Of a DNA stretch of 49,989 bases, positions 8,401 through 15,851 are shown piece after piece. Source of the DNA: an uncultured Lewinella sp. (GTDB lineage: Bacteria > Bacteroidota > Bacteroidia > Chitinophagales > Saprospiraceae). Where the stretch lies: the NCBI GenBank assembly GCA_937949535.1, contig CALEDI010000003.1:1-49989 (forward strand). The letters run 5' to 3'. A program made the translations under genes and the position numbers. Each line of letters opens with the position of its first letter. Within the stretch, counting starts at the first letter, position 1. Under the pieces are notes generated by a model. The model had not been told where the DNA came from. It saw nothing but the letters and a program-made list of their open reading frames with translations, and did no database searches.

Positions 8401-9558
8401 CCTACGCTCAACCCCGTTTTGCTTGGCCAGGGAGACCGCAAGGAAGTCATCGGTGCCGTTGGCCCCTATGATATGCTCGTGGTTAGCTACGGCCTCTTGC
8501 CCTTTGAAGGCGAAGCCCTCGCGGCGAAGCGTTTCGGTACCATCATCCTTGATGAGGCCCAAGCGATCAAGAACCGGGGCACGAAACGCAGCCAAGTGGC
8601 GATGAGCCTTCAGGGCGATTTCCGAGTAGCCACCACCGGTACGCCCATTGAGAACCACCTCGGGGAACTTTGGAACCTCTTCCAGTTTCTCAACCCTGGC
8701 TTACTCGGCAGTTTCAAGCGTTTCAACGAGAAGTACACCGTCCCGATAACGAAGAACAACGACAACGAGCGTCGCCAGCAACTGCGCCGGCTCATCCAAC
8801 CCTTCATCCTCCGGAGACGGAAAGAAGAAGTGCTGGAAGAACTGCCACCGAAAACGGAAGTCACCCTCACGGTGGAGCTCTCCGACAAGGAGCGGGCTTT
8901 CTACGAAGCCCTCCGCCAGCGCGCCCTGGAGAGCATTGACGACAGCGACGGCCAAAACCGCCGCTTCCAAATCTTGGCGCAGTTGATGAAGCTCCGCCAA
9001 GCAGCTTGCCATCCGCAGATGGTAGACCCGAATGTTGATATTGGTAGTTCCAAGCTGGAACTACTGGCCGAAACCGTCCGAGAAATTACCGAAAGCGGCC
9101 ACAAAGTGCTCATCTTTTCCCAGTTCGTTCGCCACCTCAAGCTGGTGGAGAAATGGGTACAGGACGAAGGCATTGAGTACCAATACCTCGACGGCAGCAC
9201 GCCGGGCAAGAAGCGAGACGAGGCCGTGCAGGCTTTCCAGCGAGGCGAAGGCGACGTGTTCCTCATCAGCCTCAAGGCAGGCGGAACGGGCCTTACCCTC
9301 ACGGCAGCCGACTACGTCATCCACCTCGATCCGTGGTGGAACCCCGCCGTGGAAGACCAAGCAAGCGACCGCGCGCACCGCATCGGGCAGCAGCGCCCAG
9401 TTACCGTGCTCCGTTTCGTGAGCGAGAACACCATCGAGGAGAAGATCGTCCAACTCCACGCCAAGAAGCGGGATTTGGCGGATAGTTTGCTGGCCGGTAC
9501 GGAGCAGAGCGCTTCGCTTTCTGCTGATGACTTGCTTGATTTGATTAAGTTTGGGTAA
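5422..9558 (+). CDS. Large SNF2-family DEAD/DEAH-box helicase
   Basis: 1378 residues. The first 900 or so are not a recognised catalytic domain; a K/R-rich segment lies near 475-520. The SNF2 core is at the C-terminus: DDMGLGKT (about 949-956), DEAQAIKNRG (about 1044), TTGTPIENHLGELW, LRRRKEEVLEELPPKTE, and DRAHRIGQ (about 1316), which completes the helicase C lobe. The protein is an ATP-dependent DNA translocase, likely in nucleoid or transcription-complex remodelling. It differs from the helicase at 587 in lacking the SWIM finger and in its long N-terminus. The ATG at 5422 is the first in frame. It lies a few bases after TATAATCCCCC and has no TAnnTTTG box. Confidence 0.9.
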   Translation: MNGSFRDSWSKLSPTERDVVTALSIVYEERSVLDLSRLLNKIGLRPPVGESRFTHAGTEEIIHKVYELGVVIKHDDRTWRINTDFSEEIMRLAHRRPDFEHLLNEVRRELPYKTYWQPSSHLALMREIRIAFYLQNESGFDRLQNETETFYPDKAKAGLFIDPLFGFFEPRWVEQLPPAWQEINVRKAFRRAIREMEPLDALVEFLEQHENIREGVAGPLRELLTEAFVLQGAWSRLRLWGDLETDEWRKAAISLIYHVLRDDDEGAAAFIEDVRKGYRRDYEDKFPVHLSGYLYLLSLLRHGGVKSAEKIGQHLENMDPTHNLRLGGTYLVFQALFAYLRNDETAQVIADDGLLRTENNAFTFTFHAMYRMWTDSSANPATEAYLAELDALRDKAQTNGYRWVEMELTRVLAVRHPNEKARKAFMGRAETLSKELHIYSLADAMPRIEPWERALEVLASMGNQEQRAEKRAKKTARFVWFVDFEAKELEPREQTMAKNGTWSKGRKVALKRVKQGDVAGMTPQDVTVAQAIEEDFSKYHPNGHYQIKYENALLALVGHPNLYLKQNPAVGVDLVRRNPQLLIEEGDNRLYLRFAQEFEGTGVQVVKETPTRYQVIEVNDNHNNIHRQIGDGLEIPKRARHRLTEVSRNLSKIVEVQSTLNGVIDDVDETKADQRTYVHLLPIGETFKVEFFVKPLREEDQYFKPGKGRNKVIGDTDGHRRLAERNLAKEIEAAENVILACPTLQRIVHRDYEWQVDEVEECLSILLELQPVRALDQIVLEHPRGERIRLVGSVDFGDLSLGVKEKAGWFDVEGELVVDDNQVINFRELMEKVAENEQSKFIQLSEGQYVALTENLRRKLREMEGLMSQGKDGLQLHPLAAGILDDVADQLGGFEADVAWRESLQRIQNVNRTIARVPSTFRAELRPYQLDGFRWLMRLADWGVGACLADDMGLGKTVQGLAMLQARAELGPALVIAPASVTRNWVRESAKFAPTLNPVLLGQGDRKEVIGAVGPYDMLVVSYGLLPFEGEALAAKRFGTIILDEAQAIKNRGTKRSQVAMSLQGDFRVATTGTPIENHLGELWNLFQFLNPGLLGSFKRFNEKYTVPITKNNDNERRQQLRRLIQPFILRRRKEEVLEELPPKTEVTLTVELSDKERAFYEALRQRALESIDDSDGQNRRFQILAQLMKLRQAACHPQMVDPNVDIGSSKLELLAETVREITESGHKVLIFSQFVRHLKLVEKWVQDEGIEYQYLDGSTPGKKRDEAVQAFQRGEGDVFLISLKAGGTGLTLTAADYVIHLDPWWNPAVEDQASDRAHRIGQQRPVTVLRFVSENTIEEKIVQLHAKKRDLADSLLAGTEQSASLSADDLLDLIKFG

Positions 9559-9641
9559 GCACATTGTCATACTCTTGCGTCTTATTGGCCTGAGAGCCAG
9601 AAGAAGAGAATGTAATGATGCGGCGTTCCTAAGTCTCGCCG

Positions 9642-9649
9642 TATCTTCG
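9642..9649 (+). promoter_or_regulatory. -7 promoter box of the flavoprotein gene
   Basis: TATCTTCG, followed by CCCCC and the ATG at 9655. It is a variant of TAnnTTTG. Transcription would start almost at the start codon, giving a very short or absent leader. No clear -33 TTG is seen. Confidence 0.4.
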
Positions 9650-9654
9650 CCCCC

Positions 9655-10938
9655 ATGTCGTCAAAGAAAACAAACATCTTCATTATTGGTGCAGGCCCCG
9701 GTGGCGCAGCTACCGCCCTTCGCCTCTCCTACCTCAACATCCCTTGTGTCTTAGTAGACAAGGCGACCTTCCCTCGGGATAAGGTCTGTGGGGATGCGCT
9801 ATCTGGTAAGGTTCCGACCTTGCTTAACCGGTTAGATCCGGCTATCATGGAGCGGTTTCGGCAACGGTTCACCCCCATTGATGTATGGGGAATCCGCTTC
9901 ATTCCGCCCAGCAAGAAGCTGATTGAACTGCCCTTCAAGGTCGGTTATGAGCGCGTCCCAGACGCAGCCCCCGGCTACGTCTCCAAACGAATAGATTTTG
10001 ACGCCTTCCTCATTGAAGAAGTAAAACGACGAGACAACATAGAGCTTCGCCTCGGCACCGAAATTGGTAGCTGGGTAAAAACGGCCGAAGGCTATACGGT
10101 TACCACCAAAGACAAGTCGGAAAGCTGGGACTGCCGCCTACTGGTAGACGCCAGCGGTGCCCACTCCCGCTTCAGCCGCAAAGAAGCAAAACAGGAGATG
10201 GACCACGACCACTACGCCGCCGCCGTGCGTGCCTACTGGAAAGGAATCACTGGTTTCCATAAAGACAACTTCATCGAGCTGCACTTCCTAGAGAAGTACA
10301 ACCCCGGGTACTTCTGGATATTCCCACTACCAAACGGAGAAGCCAACATCGGCTTGGGGATGCGCTCAGACATCGTAAAGAAAAAAGACATCAACCTACG
10401 CGAAGCCTTAGACGAAATCGTCGCCTCAGACGAATTCAAGGACCGCTTCAAAGATGCCGAACAGATTGACCCAACCGTTGGCTACGGCCTCCCGCTGGGC
10501 TCCAAAGACCGTGTGCTTTCAGGAGACAACTACCTCCTCGTCGGAGATGCAGGCCACCTCATTGACCCCCTAACGGGCGAAGGCATCGGCAACGCCACCT
10601 ACTCCGGCTTTATCGCTGCGGAGCTGGCCGAAAAGTGCTTAGCCGAAAACCGTTTCGACGCTAAGTTCCTCGCTGATTATGATGTCCGGATTGAGCGCGT
10701 ACTCCGCACAGAACTCCGCCTCAGCTACCGGATGCAACAGATCATGCAAATAAAATGGCTAACTAATTTCCTTACCGGCATCGTCGCAGCCAACCCTAAG
10801 GTGATTGAAGTACTCTGTAGAATGTACACCGACTTTGAACTGCGCAAACAATTGGTAAAACCAATGTTCTGGTGGAAGCTTTTCCGAGCTAAATCTGGTA
10901 AGCTTCCCGCAATAGATTCTCCAGTGTCGGAGCAATGA
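9655..10938 (+). CDS. Geranylgeranyl-reductase-family FAD-dependent oxidoreductase
   Basis: 427 residues. The N-terminus has the FAD-binding GAGPGGAATA fold and DKATFPRDKVCGDALSGK, typical of the geranylgeranyl reductase/halogenase-like group. GDAGHLIDPLTGEGIGNA near 290-310 is the second FAD motif. Members reduce isoprenoid double bonds or hydroxylate quinone precursors. In Bacteroidota, similar enzymes sit in menaquinone, carotenoid or lipid pathways, but nothing here tells the substrate. A one-gene transcript is likely: a short leader in front, a terminator at 11042-11079 behind. The ATG at 9655 is preferred over the frame starting at 9551, which is in a different frame. Confidence 0.88.
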   Translation: MSSKKTNIFIIGAGPGGAATALRLSYLNIPCVLVDKATFPRDKVCGDALSGKVPTLLNRLDPAIMERFRQRFTPIDVWGIRFIPPSKKLIELPFKVGYERVPDAAPGYVSKRIDFDAFLIEEVKRRDNIELRLGTEIGSWVKTAEGYTVTTKDKSESWDCRLLVDASGAHSRFSRKEAKQEMDHDHYAAAVRAYWKGITGFHKDNFIELHFLEKYNPGYFWIFPLPNGEANIGLGMRSDIVKKKDINLREALDEIVASDEFKDRFKDAEQIDPTVGYGLPLGSKDRVLSGDNYLLVGDAGHLIDPLTGEGIGNATYSGFIAAELAEKCLAENRFDAKFLADYDVRIERVLRTELRLSYRMQQIMQIKWLTNFLTGIVAANPKVIEVLCRMYTDFELRKQLVKPMFWWKLFRAKSGKLPAIDSPVSEQ

Positions 10939-11041
10939 CATAAAAAATACGTTAATTTATTACTAATAAAGTAACAAACGGCCCTCAACAAGGGTTAAAG
11001 ATTTAGTTGATTAAGTTTCATATACTAGTGAGTGTAAAGTG

Positions 11042-11079
11042 AGCCTCCGACCCTATTTGATGGGTACGGGGGTTCTTTT
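11042..11079 (+). terminator. Terminator after the flavoprotein gene
   Basis: The stem CCTCCGACCC / GGGTACGGGGG has a short loop and is followed by TTCTTTTTTT. Confidence 0.65.
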
Positions 11080-11105
11080 TTTGAGTCAGGTAGTGGCTGC
11101 CGCTA

Positions 11106-11214
11106 AAGGGATGCTCGCTCCGCTCGTGAGTTAGGCAAAGTAATTTCACTCAAATTTGGTTTACTGCCCAGCAGCACAGATTTTGCCACCAGACTACTTG
11201 ACTATCTGACTACC
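11106..11214. repeat. Repeat fragments upstream of the methyltransferase
   Basis: GATGCTCGCTCCGCTCGTGAG near 11113-11133 is a degenerate piece of element family A. AGACTACTTGACTATCTGACTACC at 11191-11214 is the reverse complement of the GTCAGATAGTCAAG phrase that also occurs at 28068-28111, 39592-39650 and 41242-41267. Confidence 0.5.
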
Positions 11215-11223
11215 TCCCTCCCC

Positions 11224-11862
11224 ATGCGCGACGACATTGACCCCCTCTACGAATACGCTCAAGCCCTATCCGGCCCTATCCCCGCTTACTTGCTAGAGGT
11301 AGAACGACAGACTTTTCTGAAAACCATGGCCCCGCAGATGCTTAGCGGGGCATTGCAGGGCAGGATTCTTTCGCTGCTTAGTAAGCTTCGCAGCCCGAAG
11401 ACAATTCTCGAAGTTGGCACCTTCACGGGATACGCCGCACTGTGCATGGCGGAAGGCTTAGGCCCTGAAGGCAAGCTTCATACCATTGAGGGGAACCAAG
11501 AAACGGCTTTCTTAGCGCGTCAAAATTTCAAAAACTCTCCCTTTGCCCACCAGATCGAACTCCACGTTGGGCAAGCCCTGGAGCTGCTGCCTACGCTACC
11601 CCCAACCTTCGACTTGGTCTTCCTAGACGGGGACAAACGCGGCTACCCAGAGTATTTTCACCAACTCATAAACCGCCTCTCTGCGGGCGGTCTTTTACTC
11701 GCCGATAATATTCTTTGGGATGGGAAAGTAAGCGCCTCCGGCAAGCCGAACCCAGACGTTCAGGCGCTGCGCGCCTACAACCAATTACTCGCCCAAGACC
11801 CCCGCGTAGAGGTAGTTGTACTACCCCTACGCGACGGGCTTAGCGTAGCGAGGAAATTATAA
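11224..11862 (+). CDS. Class I SAM-dependent O-methyltransferase (caffeoyl-CoA/COMT type)
   Basis: 212 residues, the full length of the family. Motif I is LEVGTFTGYAALCMAEGL (about 58-75); the acidic metal and SAM residues are in LVFLDGDKRGYPEY (about 132-145); LLADNILWDGKV follows (about 160-171). These enzymes transfer a methyl group from SAM to a catechol-like hydroxyl, with a divalent cation. The bacterial substrate cannot be read from the sequence. The gene stands alone, with a convergent dipeptidase gene 8 bases after its stop. The ATG at 11224 begins directly after a CCTCCCTCCCC stretch, and the true leader is unclear. Confidence 0.9.
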   Translation: MRDDIDPLYEYAQALSGPIPAYLLEVERQTFLKTMAPQMLSGALQGRILSLLSKLRSPKTILEVGTFTGYAALCMAEGLGPEGKLHTIEGNQETAFLARQNFKNSPFAHQIELHVGQALELLPTLPPTFDLVFLDGDKRGYPEYFHQLINRLSAGGLLLADNILWDGKVSASGKPNPDVQALRAYNQLLAQDPRVEVVVLPLRDGLSVARKL

Positions 11863-11870
11863 GCCTAAGC

Positions 11871-13121
11871 CTAAGCCTTAGCCGCAGCTTCTACTGCGCG
11901 CCAAACGCGCAATACATTGCCGGAGCAAATCTTCTCAATGTCCTCGTCTGTATAGCCTCGTTTGAGGAGGGTGTAGATGAGGTTGGGGAAGTCAGACACA
12001 TCTTTGAGGCCGGTAGGCAGGGAGTCTCCCACACCGTCGAAATCGGAGCCGAAGCCTACGTGGTCGATACCCGCAAGCTCTACTACTCGGTCGATGTGGT
12101 CGGCTACCATTTCTAGGTCTGAGTAAAGGGCGGGGAACTCTTTCTCGAATGCTTCCTGCATCTCGTCGGTTCCTTCATCGCCGTACTTCATGTCTTTGGC
12201 GGCGAGGCGCTCCATGAAGATGCCCCGGAGGCTATCCTGCCGGCTGCGCAGTGCGCCGTCTAGGAAGGTAGAGCCGAAGTTGATCTGGATAACGCCGCCT
12301 TCTTCGCCGAGGCGGGTGATCATCTCGTCGTTCATGTTCCGCTCAAAGCCTGGGGTGAAGTGGCGCACGCTGGAGTGGCTCGCAATCATCGGCACGTCGG
12401 TCATTTCTACTACTTGCCAGAAGGTGGAGTCGGATACGTGGCTGATGTCTACCATGATGCCAACGCGGTTCATCTCCATCACTACATCGCGGCCGAAGTT
12501 GCTCAGTCCGCCGTGGGTGGCGGTAGTGTCGTAGCTAGAGTCGCAGATCAGGTTGTCCTTTGCGTGGGTGAGGGTGATGTAGCGAATTCCTTTGTCGTAG
12601 TATTCTTGTACGCGCTCGATTTTGTCTTCGATCGGTGATCCGTTTTCCATGCCCATTGGTAGGCTCATTACGCCGTCCTCGAAGTTTTGGAGGAGTTGTT
12701 CGGTGCTGGTCGTGATGCGGAATTTATCGGGGTGGGCATCGGCGATGCCCTTCACCATCGTGATGAGGCTATCGGCCAGTGCGGGGCTTTCGCCGGGCTC
12801 TTTTTGTAGGCCACTGGGGATGTAGATAGACATGAAGGGCGCGTCTAGGCCGCCTTCTACGGCGCGGACGTAGTCGAAGTCTCCCGCATCGGTTTCGATG
12901 GGGATGCCGAGGTATTCCTTGTCGAGTTTAAAGTTTTTCACCTTTAGGCGGTAGGGCAGGTCTACGTGGCCGTCGGTGATGAGGTATTGCTTGGCCAGTG
13001 TGTTGGCGTGGGCGCGCAGCTCGTCGTCGGTCATGGCTTCCGGAGCGTCACTTTGGGCGGGGCCGCAGGTGCAAAGTAAGCACCCCAGGAGAGCAAGGAG
13101 AGGTAAATGGATGGTTTTCAT
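11871..13121 (-). CDS. Membrane dipeptidase (peptidase family M19), lipoprotein
   Basis: 416 residues from the ATG at 13121, chosen because it begins a clean signal peptide, MKTIHLPLLALLGC, with lipobox LLGC (Cys14). The longer open frame to 13226 has no such start. Zinc-site and family motifs are DGHVDLPYR (HxD), ENGSPIEDK, THAKDNL, VDISHVSD, IASHSSVRHF, and HVGFGSDFDGVGDSLP near the end. Renal-type dipeptidases cleave dipeptides, including D-amino-acid ones; this one would act outside the inner membrane, lipid-anchored. The signal peptide region CTCGPAQ is encoded by a copy of the 17-bp motif. The upstream region shares a 12-bp box with the next gene. Confidence 0.92.
   Translation of the reverse strand: MKTIHLPLLALLGCLLCTCGPAQSDAPEAMTDDELRAHANTLAKQYLITDGHVDLPYRLKVKNFKLDKEYLGIPIETDAGDFDYVRAVEGGLDAPFMSIYIPSGLQKEPGESPALADSLITMVKGIADAHPDKFRITTSTEQLLQNFEDGVMSLPMGMENGSPIEDKIERVQEYYDKGIRYITLTHAKDNLICDSSYDTTATHGGLSNFGRDVVMEMNRVGIMVDISHVSDSTFWQVVEMTDVPMIASHSSVRHFTPGFERNMNDEMITRLGEEGGVIQINFGSTFLDGALRSRQDSLRGIFMERLAAKDMKYGDEGTDEMQEAFEKEFPALYSDLEMVADHIDRVVELAGIDHVGFGSDFDGVGDSLPTGLKDVSDFPNLIYTLLKRGYTDEDIEKICSGNVLRVWRAVEAAAKA
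13056..13072 (-). repeat. Copy of the 17-bp motif (one mismatch) in a signal-peptide region
   Basis: GCACCTGCGGCCCCGCC on the minus strand, preceded by TTACTTT. It is read as C-T-C-G-P-A, a frame different from the copies in linkers. Confidence 0.7.
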
Positions 13122-13147
13122 GCTGGTTGGTTGATTAACGTTCTTTG

Positions 13148-13159
13148 AATGTAAGGCTA
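13148..13159 (-). promoter_or_regulatory. Shared upstream box TAGCCTTACATT, copy 1
   Basis: TAGCCTTACATT (minus strand), 27 bases before the dipeptidase start, recurs at 13709-13720 before the next minus-strand gene. TACATTCA within it resembles a -7 box. Whether it is a promoter or an operator is open. Confidence 0.4.
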
Positions 13160-13207
13160 CAAGTAATACTGATGTATTTGCAGGATGCTTTGTAGCGTTC
13201 CTGCCCC

Positions 13208-13265
13208 CAAAAAACAAAAAAAGCAACTAACCTTCAAGCCCAGTTGGTTCTGAAGGTTAGTTGCT
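13208..13265 (-). terminator. Rho-independent terminator of the 13316-13651 gene
   Basis: AGCAACTAACCTTCA (13222-13236) pairs perfectly over 15 bp with 13251-13265. On the minus strand the stem is followed by TTTTTTTGTTTTTT. Confidence 0.8.
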
Positions 13266-13315
13266 GATCTTAAAACCGGTCTTTTCAGCCGGTATGGTTT
13301 CGCTTTACGCTTGCC

Positions 13316-13651
13316 TTAGGCGTTAAACGTTTTCGTAACCAGTTGTCCTTTTTTGCGCGTCATCACGATGCGGCTGCCGTTCTGGGCAACGTACTCGAAG
13401 TGGTACCCACGGATTCCCCTTTTTCGCTTAACGAGGCGAGCAGGCTGGAAGGCTCGGACGTCGTTGGCGGAGATGTAAGCGGATGCGCCCAGTTGGGCGT
13501 AGAAGTGCTTAAGGTGCTTCTCTTCGTTCTGCGCCAGCTCGAAGGCGCCCGAGCTTTGCTGACCGAAGGAGCTTGCACTTAGTTGCCCAGCCATGAGGCC
13601 TAGACCAACGCCACCGAAGGTTTTCAGGAAGGTTTTTCTATTGATTGCCAT
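13316..13651 (-). CDS. Small exported protein of unknown function
   Basis: 111 residues. It begins MAINRKTFLKTFGGVGLGL, a signal resembling a Tat signal (RKTFLK in place of RRxFLK) with a glycine-rich hydrophobic stretch, then GQLSASSFGQQSS. The mature part is small and basic, ending in RIVMTRKKGQLVTKTFNA. I do not recognise a family. It is a monocistronic gene with its own strong terminator. The second Arg of the Tat motif is Lys, so Sec export is also possible. Confidence 0.65.
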   Translation of the reverse strand: MAINRKTFLKTFGGVGLGLMAGQLSASSFGQQSSGAFELAQNEEKHLKHFYAQLGASAYISANDVRAFQPARLVKRKRGIRGYHFEYVAQNGSRIVMTRKKGQLVTKTFNA

Positions 13652-13708
13652 ATGGGTTGATTTTTGGTTGTTCTAGTCGCTAGACTAAACAGATGGTGAA
13701 TGTCTTTT

Positions 13709-13720
13709 AATGTAAGGCTA
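13709..13720 (-). promoter_or_regulatory. Shared upstream box TAGCCTTACATT, copy 2
   Basis: Same 12-mer as at 13148-13159, here 58 bases before the small exported protein's start. Confidence 0.35.
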
Positions 13721-13962
13721 TCCCTTCTTAGGAGATAGTTGATATGAGTTACAATAATAGGCAACCATCTCTATTTAGACACCACACTTGAACACTTTTG
13801 TGCTAAACGACAGGGTTTTAGGCTATAACAGGGGCTATAAACAGGTATTTTTACGGGGTCATCTTTGAGTGGATTTTGCGAAGTATCACATTGTTGGCAC
13901 CTGTCTTCTTAAGACAATTTTTTACCGACAAGACAAGGTGGCGGACGCGGGAGACTACCTTT

Positions 13963-13979
13963 GCACCTGCGGCCGCGCC
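13963..13979 (+). repeat. Copy of the dispersed 17-bp motif (exact)
   Basis: GCACCTGCGGCCGCGCC, intergenic, immediately preceded by TACCTTT. The first bases of the motif therefore complete a promoter-like TACCTTTG. Confidence 0.75.
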
Positions 13980-14050
13980 TCCTAAAATGCCACCCCCATG
14001 ACGAAGCCAACAAACTAACTCAATACCTTTACCCCCCCAAGCAATACCGC

Positions 14051-14129
14051 ACGAGCGCAGCGAGCATCCGCGTCTCCCTTCTCCACCGGAGAGGGGGCGG
14101 GGGTGAGGTTACGAGCGCAGCGAGCATCC
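14051..14129 (+). repeat. Hairpin element family A, third copy
   Basis: ACGAGCGCAGCGAGCATCC at 14051-14069 and again at 14111-14129 flanks a CCTTCTCC-ACC-GGAGAGGG stem and GGCGGGGGTGAGGTT. Confidence 0.65.
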
Positions 14130-14169
14130 AAATGCGGTAACCTCCACCAAGACACAAGACTACCATACC

Positions 14170-15156
14170 ATGCTATCTCGTCCCCGCCGCAACCGCCAGT
14201 CTGCCGCCATCCGCGCCCAGATCCGTGAAACGGAACTAACCCCCGGCCACCTCGTACAACCGATCTTCCTGATGCCCGACCCCACGGCGCGCCTCCCCAT
14301 CACGAGCCTGCCGGGAACCTTCCGCCTCGGCATCGAGGAAGTCGTTCGGGAAGTAGGCGAATGCCGCAAGTTGGGCATCCACAGCTTCATCATGTTCCCC
14401 GCCGTGCCGGAGGCACACAAAGACAAAACCGGTACCTACGCCACCAGCAAAGACAACTTCTACCTCCACGCCGCTACCCGCCTGAAAACGGAATACCCCG
14501 ACATCTGCCTGATCTCCGATGTCGCCCTAGACCCCTACAGCACCGACGGCCACGACGGCCTCGTCGTGAACGGAAAGATCGACAACGATCAAACCCTGCC
14601 GCTGGTAGACGCCATGGCCGTAGCCCAAGCCCGCGCCGGTTTCGACGTCATCGGCCCCAGCGAAATGATGGATGGCCGCATCGCATCCATCCGCCGCGCA
14701 CTCGATGCCGAAGGCTTCACGGATACCTCCATCATGAGCTATTGCGCCAAGTACGCCAGCGCCTTCTACGGCCCCTTCCGCGACGCGCTAGACTCCGCCC
14801 CCCGCCAGCTCGAAGACGTCCCGACCGATAAAAAAACCTACCAGATGGACCCGGCCAACCGCCGCGAAGCTCTCCGCGAAGCCGCCCTAGACGCCGCCGA
14901 AGGCGCCGACTACCTGATGGTGAAACCCGCCATCAACTACCTCGACGTCATCCGAGAACTCACCGATGCCCACCACCTCCCCATTGCCGCCTACCACGTC
15001 TCCGGCGAGTGCGCCATGCTGCTGGCTGCCGCCGAAAAAGGCTGGCTAGATTATCGGTCTGCGGCAAGCGAAGCCCTGCTCTCCATCCGGCGGGCGGGCG
15101 CGAGCGTGATCATCAGTTATTTTGCTAAGGATTTTGCTACTTGGTATAATGAGTAG
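14170..15156 (+). CDS. hemB: Porphobilinogen synthase (delta-aminolevulinate dehydratase)
   Basis: 328 residues, full length. Family motifs are LVQPIFL near the N-terminus, SDVALDPYSTDGHDG (about 117-131, first active-site region), PSEMMDGRIASIRRALD, and YLMVKPAINYLDVI (about 250), which carries the Schiff-base lysine. HemB joins two 5-aminolevulinate molecules to porphobilinogen in heme synthesis. The cysteine-rich zinc triad of some HemB proteins is absent from the DVALDPYS loop, which suggests the magnesium-dependent type; that is inference. hemW (33323) is the other heme-linked gene in the window. The gene appears to be alone. Confidence 0.96.
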   Translation: MLSRPRRNRQSAAIRAQIRETELTPGHLVQPIFLMPDPTARLPITSLPGTFRLGIEEVVREVGECRKLGIHSFIMFPAVPEAHKDKTGTYATSKDNFYLHAATRLKTEYPDICLISDVALDPYSTDGHDGLVVNGKIDNDQTLPLVDAMAVAQARAGFDVIGPSEMMDGRIASIRRALDAEGFTDTSIMSYCAKYASAFYGPFRDALDSAPRQLEDVPTDKKTYQMDPANRREALREAALDAAEGADYLMVKPAINYLDVIRELTDAHHLPIAAYHVSGECAMLLAAAEKGWLDYRSAASEALLSIRRAGASVIISYFAKDFATWYNE

Positions 15157-15191
15157 CCCCCGGAGCGAGTTGCCTCCGGTTTCAACGTCAC

Positions 15192-15554
15192 CTACCTAAA
15201 ATAGTCGAGGTAAAAGAAGGTAGCCGTTCTGAGCACACTGATGAGTAGCAACAGAGCGCCCAACAAGATGACAATCGAGCGCAGAGAACTCTTCGGCTCT
15301 TTATGAACAATAGTGAGCACTACGCCTAGCAGGATTATCCATGTAGAAAGACGGGATAAAACATGCACCCAACTGGGTATTGACATTATGTCTCTTACCG
15401 AAATTTCACTCAGGAAGAAATTGGAATAGTACAACAGGATTCCCGTACTTAAGCTTCTTCCAATAATTCCTGCGGCCCCCACTTTTGCCCAGATAGCGGA
15501 CTTCTTAGGCGAGGAGATTGGTGCGTCAAGGATTTCGTCTTTAAAGTCGCTCAT
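15192..15554 (-). CDS. Small membrane protein of unknown function
   Basis: 120 residues with about three membrane helices (around 24-45, 68-82 and 90-115), separated by short loops, and an acidic N-terminus MSDFKDEILDAP. No family recognised. The gene begins 18 bases after the decayed DUF6807 copy on the same strand. Base composition is more AT-rich than in the neighbouring hemB. Confidence 0.6.
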   Translation of the reverse strand: MSDFKDEILDAPISSPKKSAIWAKVGAAGIIGRSLSTGILLYYSNFFLSEISVRDIMSIPSWVHVLSRLSTWIILLGVVLTIVHKEPKSSLRSIVILLGALLLLISVLRTATFFYLDYFR

Positions 15555-15572
15555 TTCGTTGCTTTAGCGTGT

Positions 15573-15761
15573 CTATTCCCAAGCATGGGTATCCATGTCT
15601 GGAACCTCTCCATCAAAAACCACCACTCGGTACCGAGACACATAGATCTCTCCCGGCACGATGTGAAAGCCTTCCTCCGTCACGTCTTTACTTTCTTGGG
15701 CGCGGCCGCAGGATGCAAGGAGAAGGACAAAAGAGCAGAGAAGGTATAAGCATCGGATCAT
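15573..15761 (-). pseudogene. DUF6807-type lipoprotein, internally deleted copy
   Basis: The open frame of 62 codons joins the signal peptide MIRCLYLLCSFVLLLASC-GRAQ directly to VTEEGFHIVPGEIYVSRYRV and VVFDG. In the full-length paralogue at 24781-25770 these two pieces are some 270 residues apart. The tail, GEVPDMDTHAWE, differs from the paralogue but matches the fragment at 20660-20722. The start region and upstream bases are also alike. It is best read as a gene copy that lost its middle; translation may still occur but the domain is gone. Confidence 0.8.
15699..15716 (-). repeat. 17-bp motif variant with one extra base, in a lipobox
   Basis: GCATCCTGCGGCCGCGCC on the minus strand; it encodes A-S-C-G-R-A around the lipobox cysteine. 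Confidence 0.5.
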
Positions 15762-15851
15762 CCGGTAGAGTATGTCGTCCAGTTAAACGTTGGAACAAGT
15801 ATGAAAATTTTTCTTTAACTTTATCTTACTTCTCACCGCAATCCTACGCTT

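Larger units (their letters stand above)
13721..14169. other. Intergenic region before hemB with repeats
   Basis: No gene seen. From left to right it has AT-rich sequence, a TACCTTTG -7-like box at 13955-13962 that runs straight into an exact 17-bp motif (13963-13979), and a copy of element family A (14051-14129). Confidence 0.55.
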
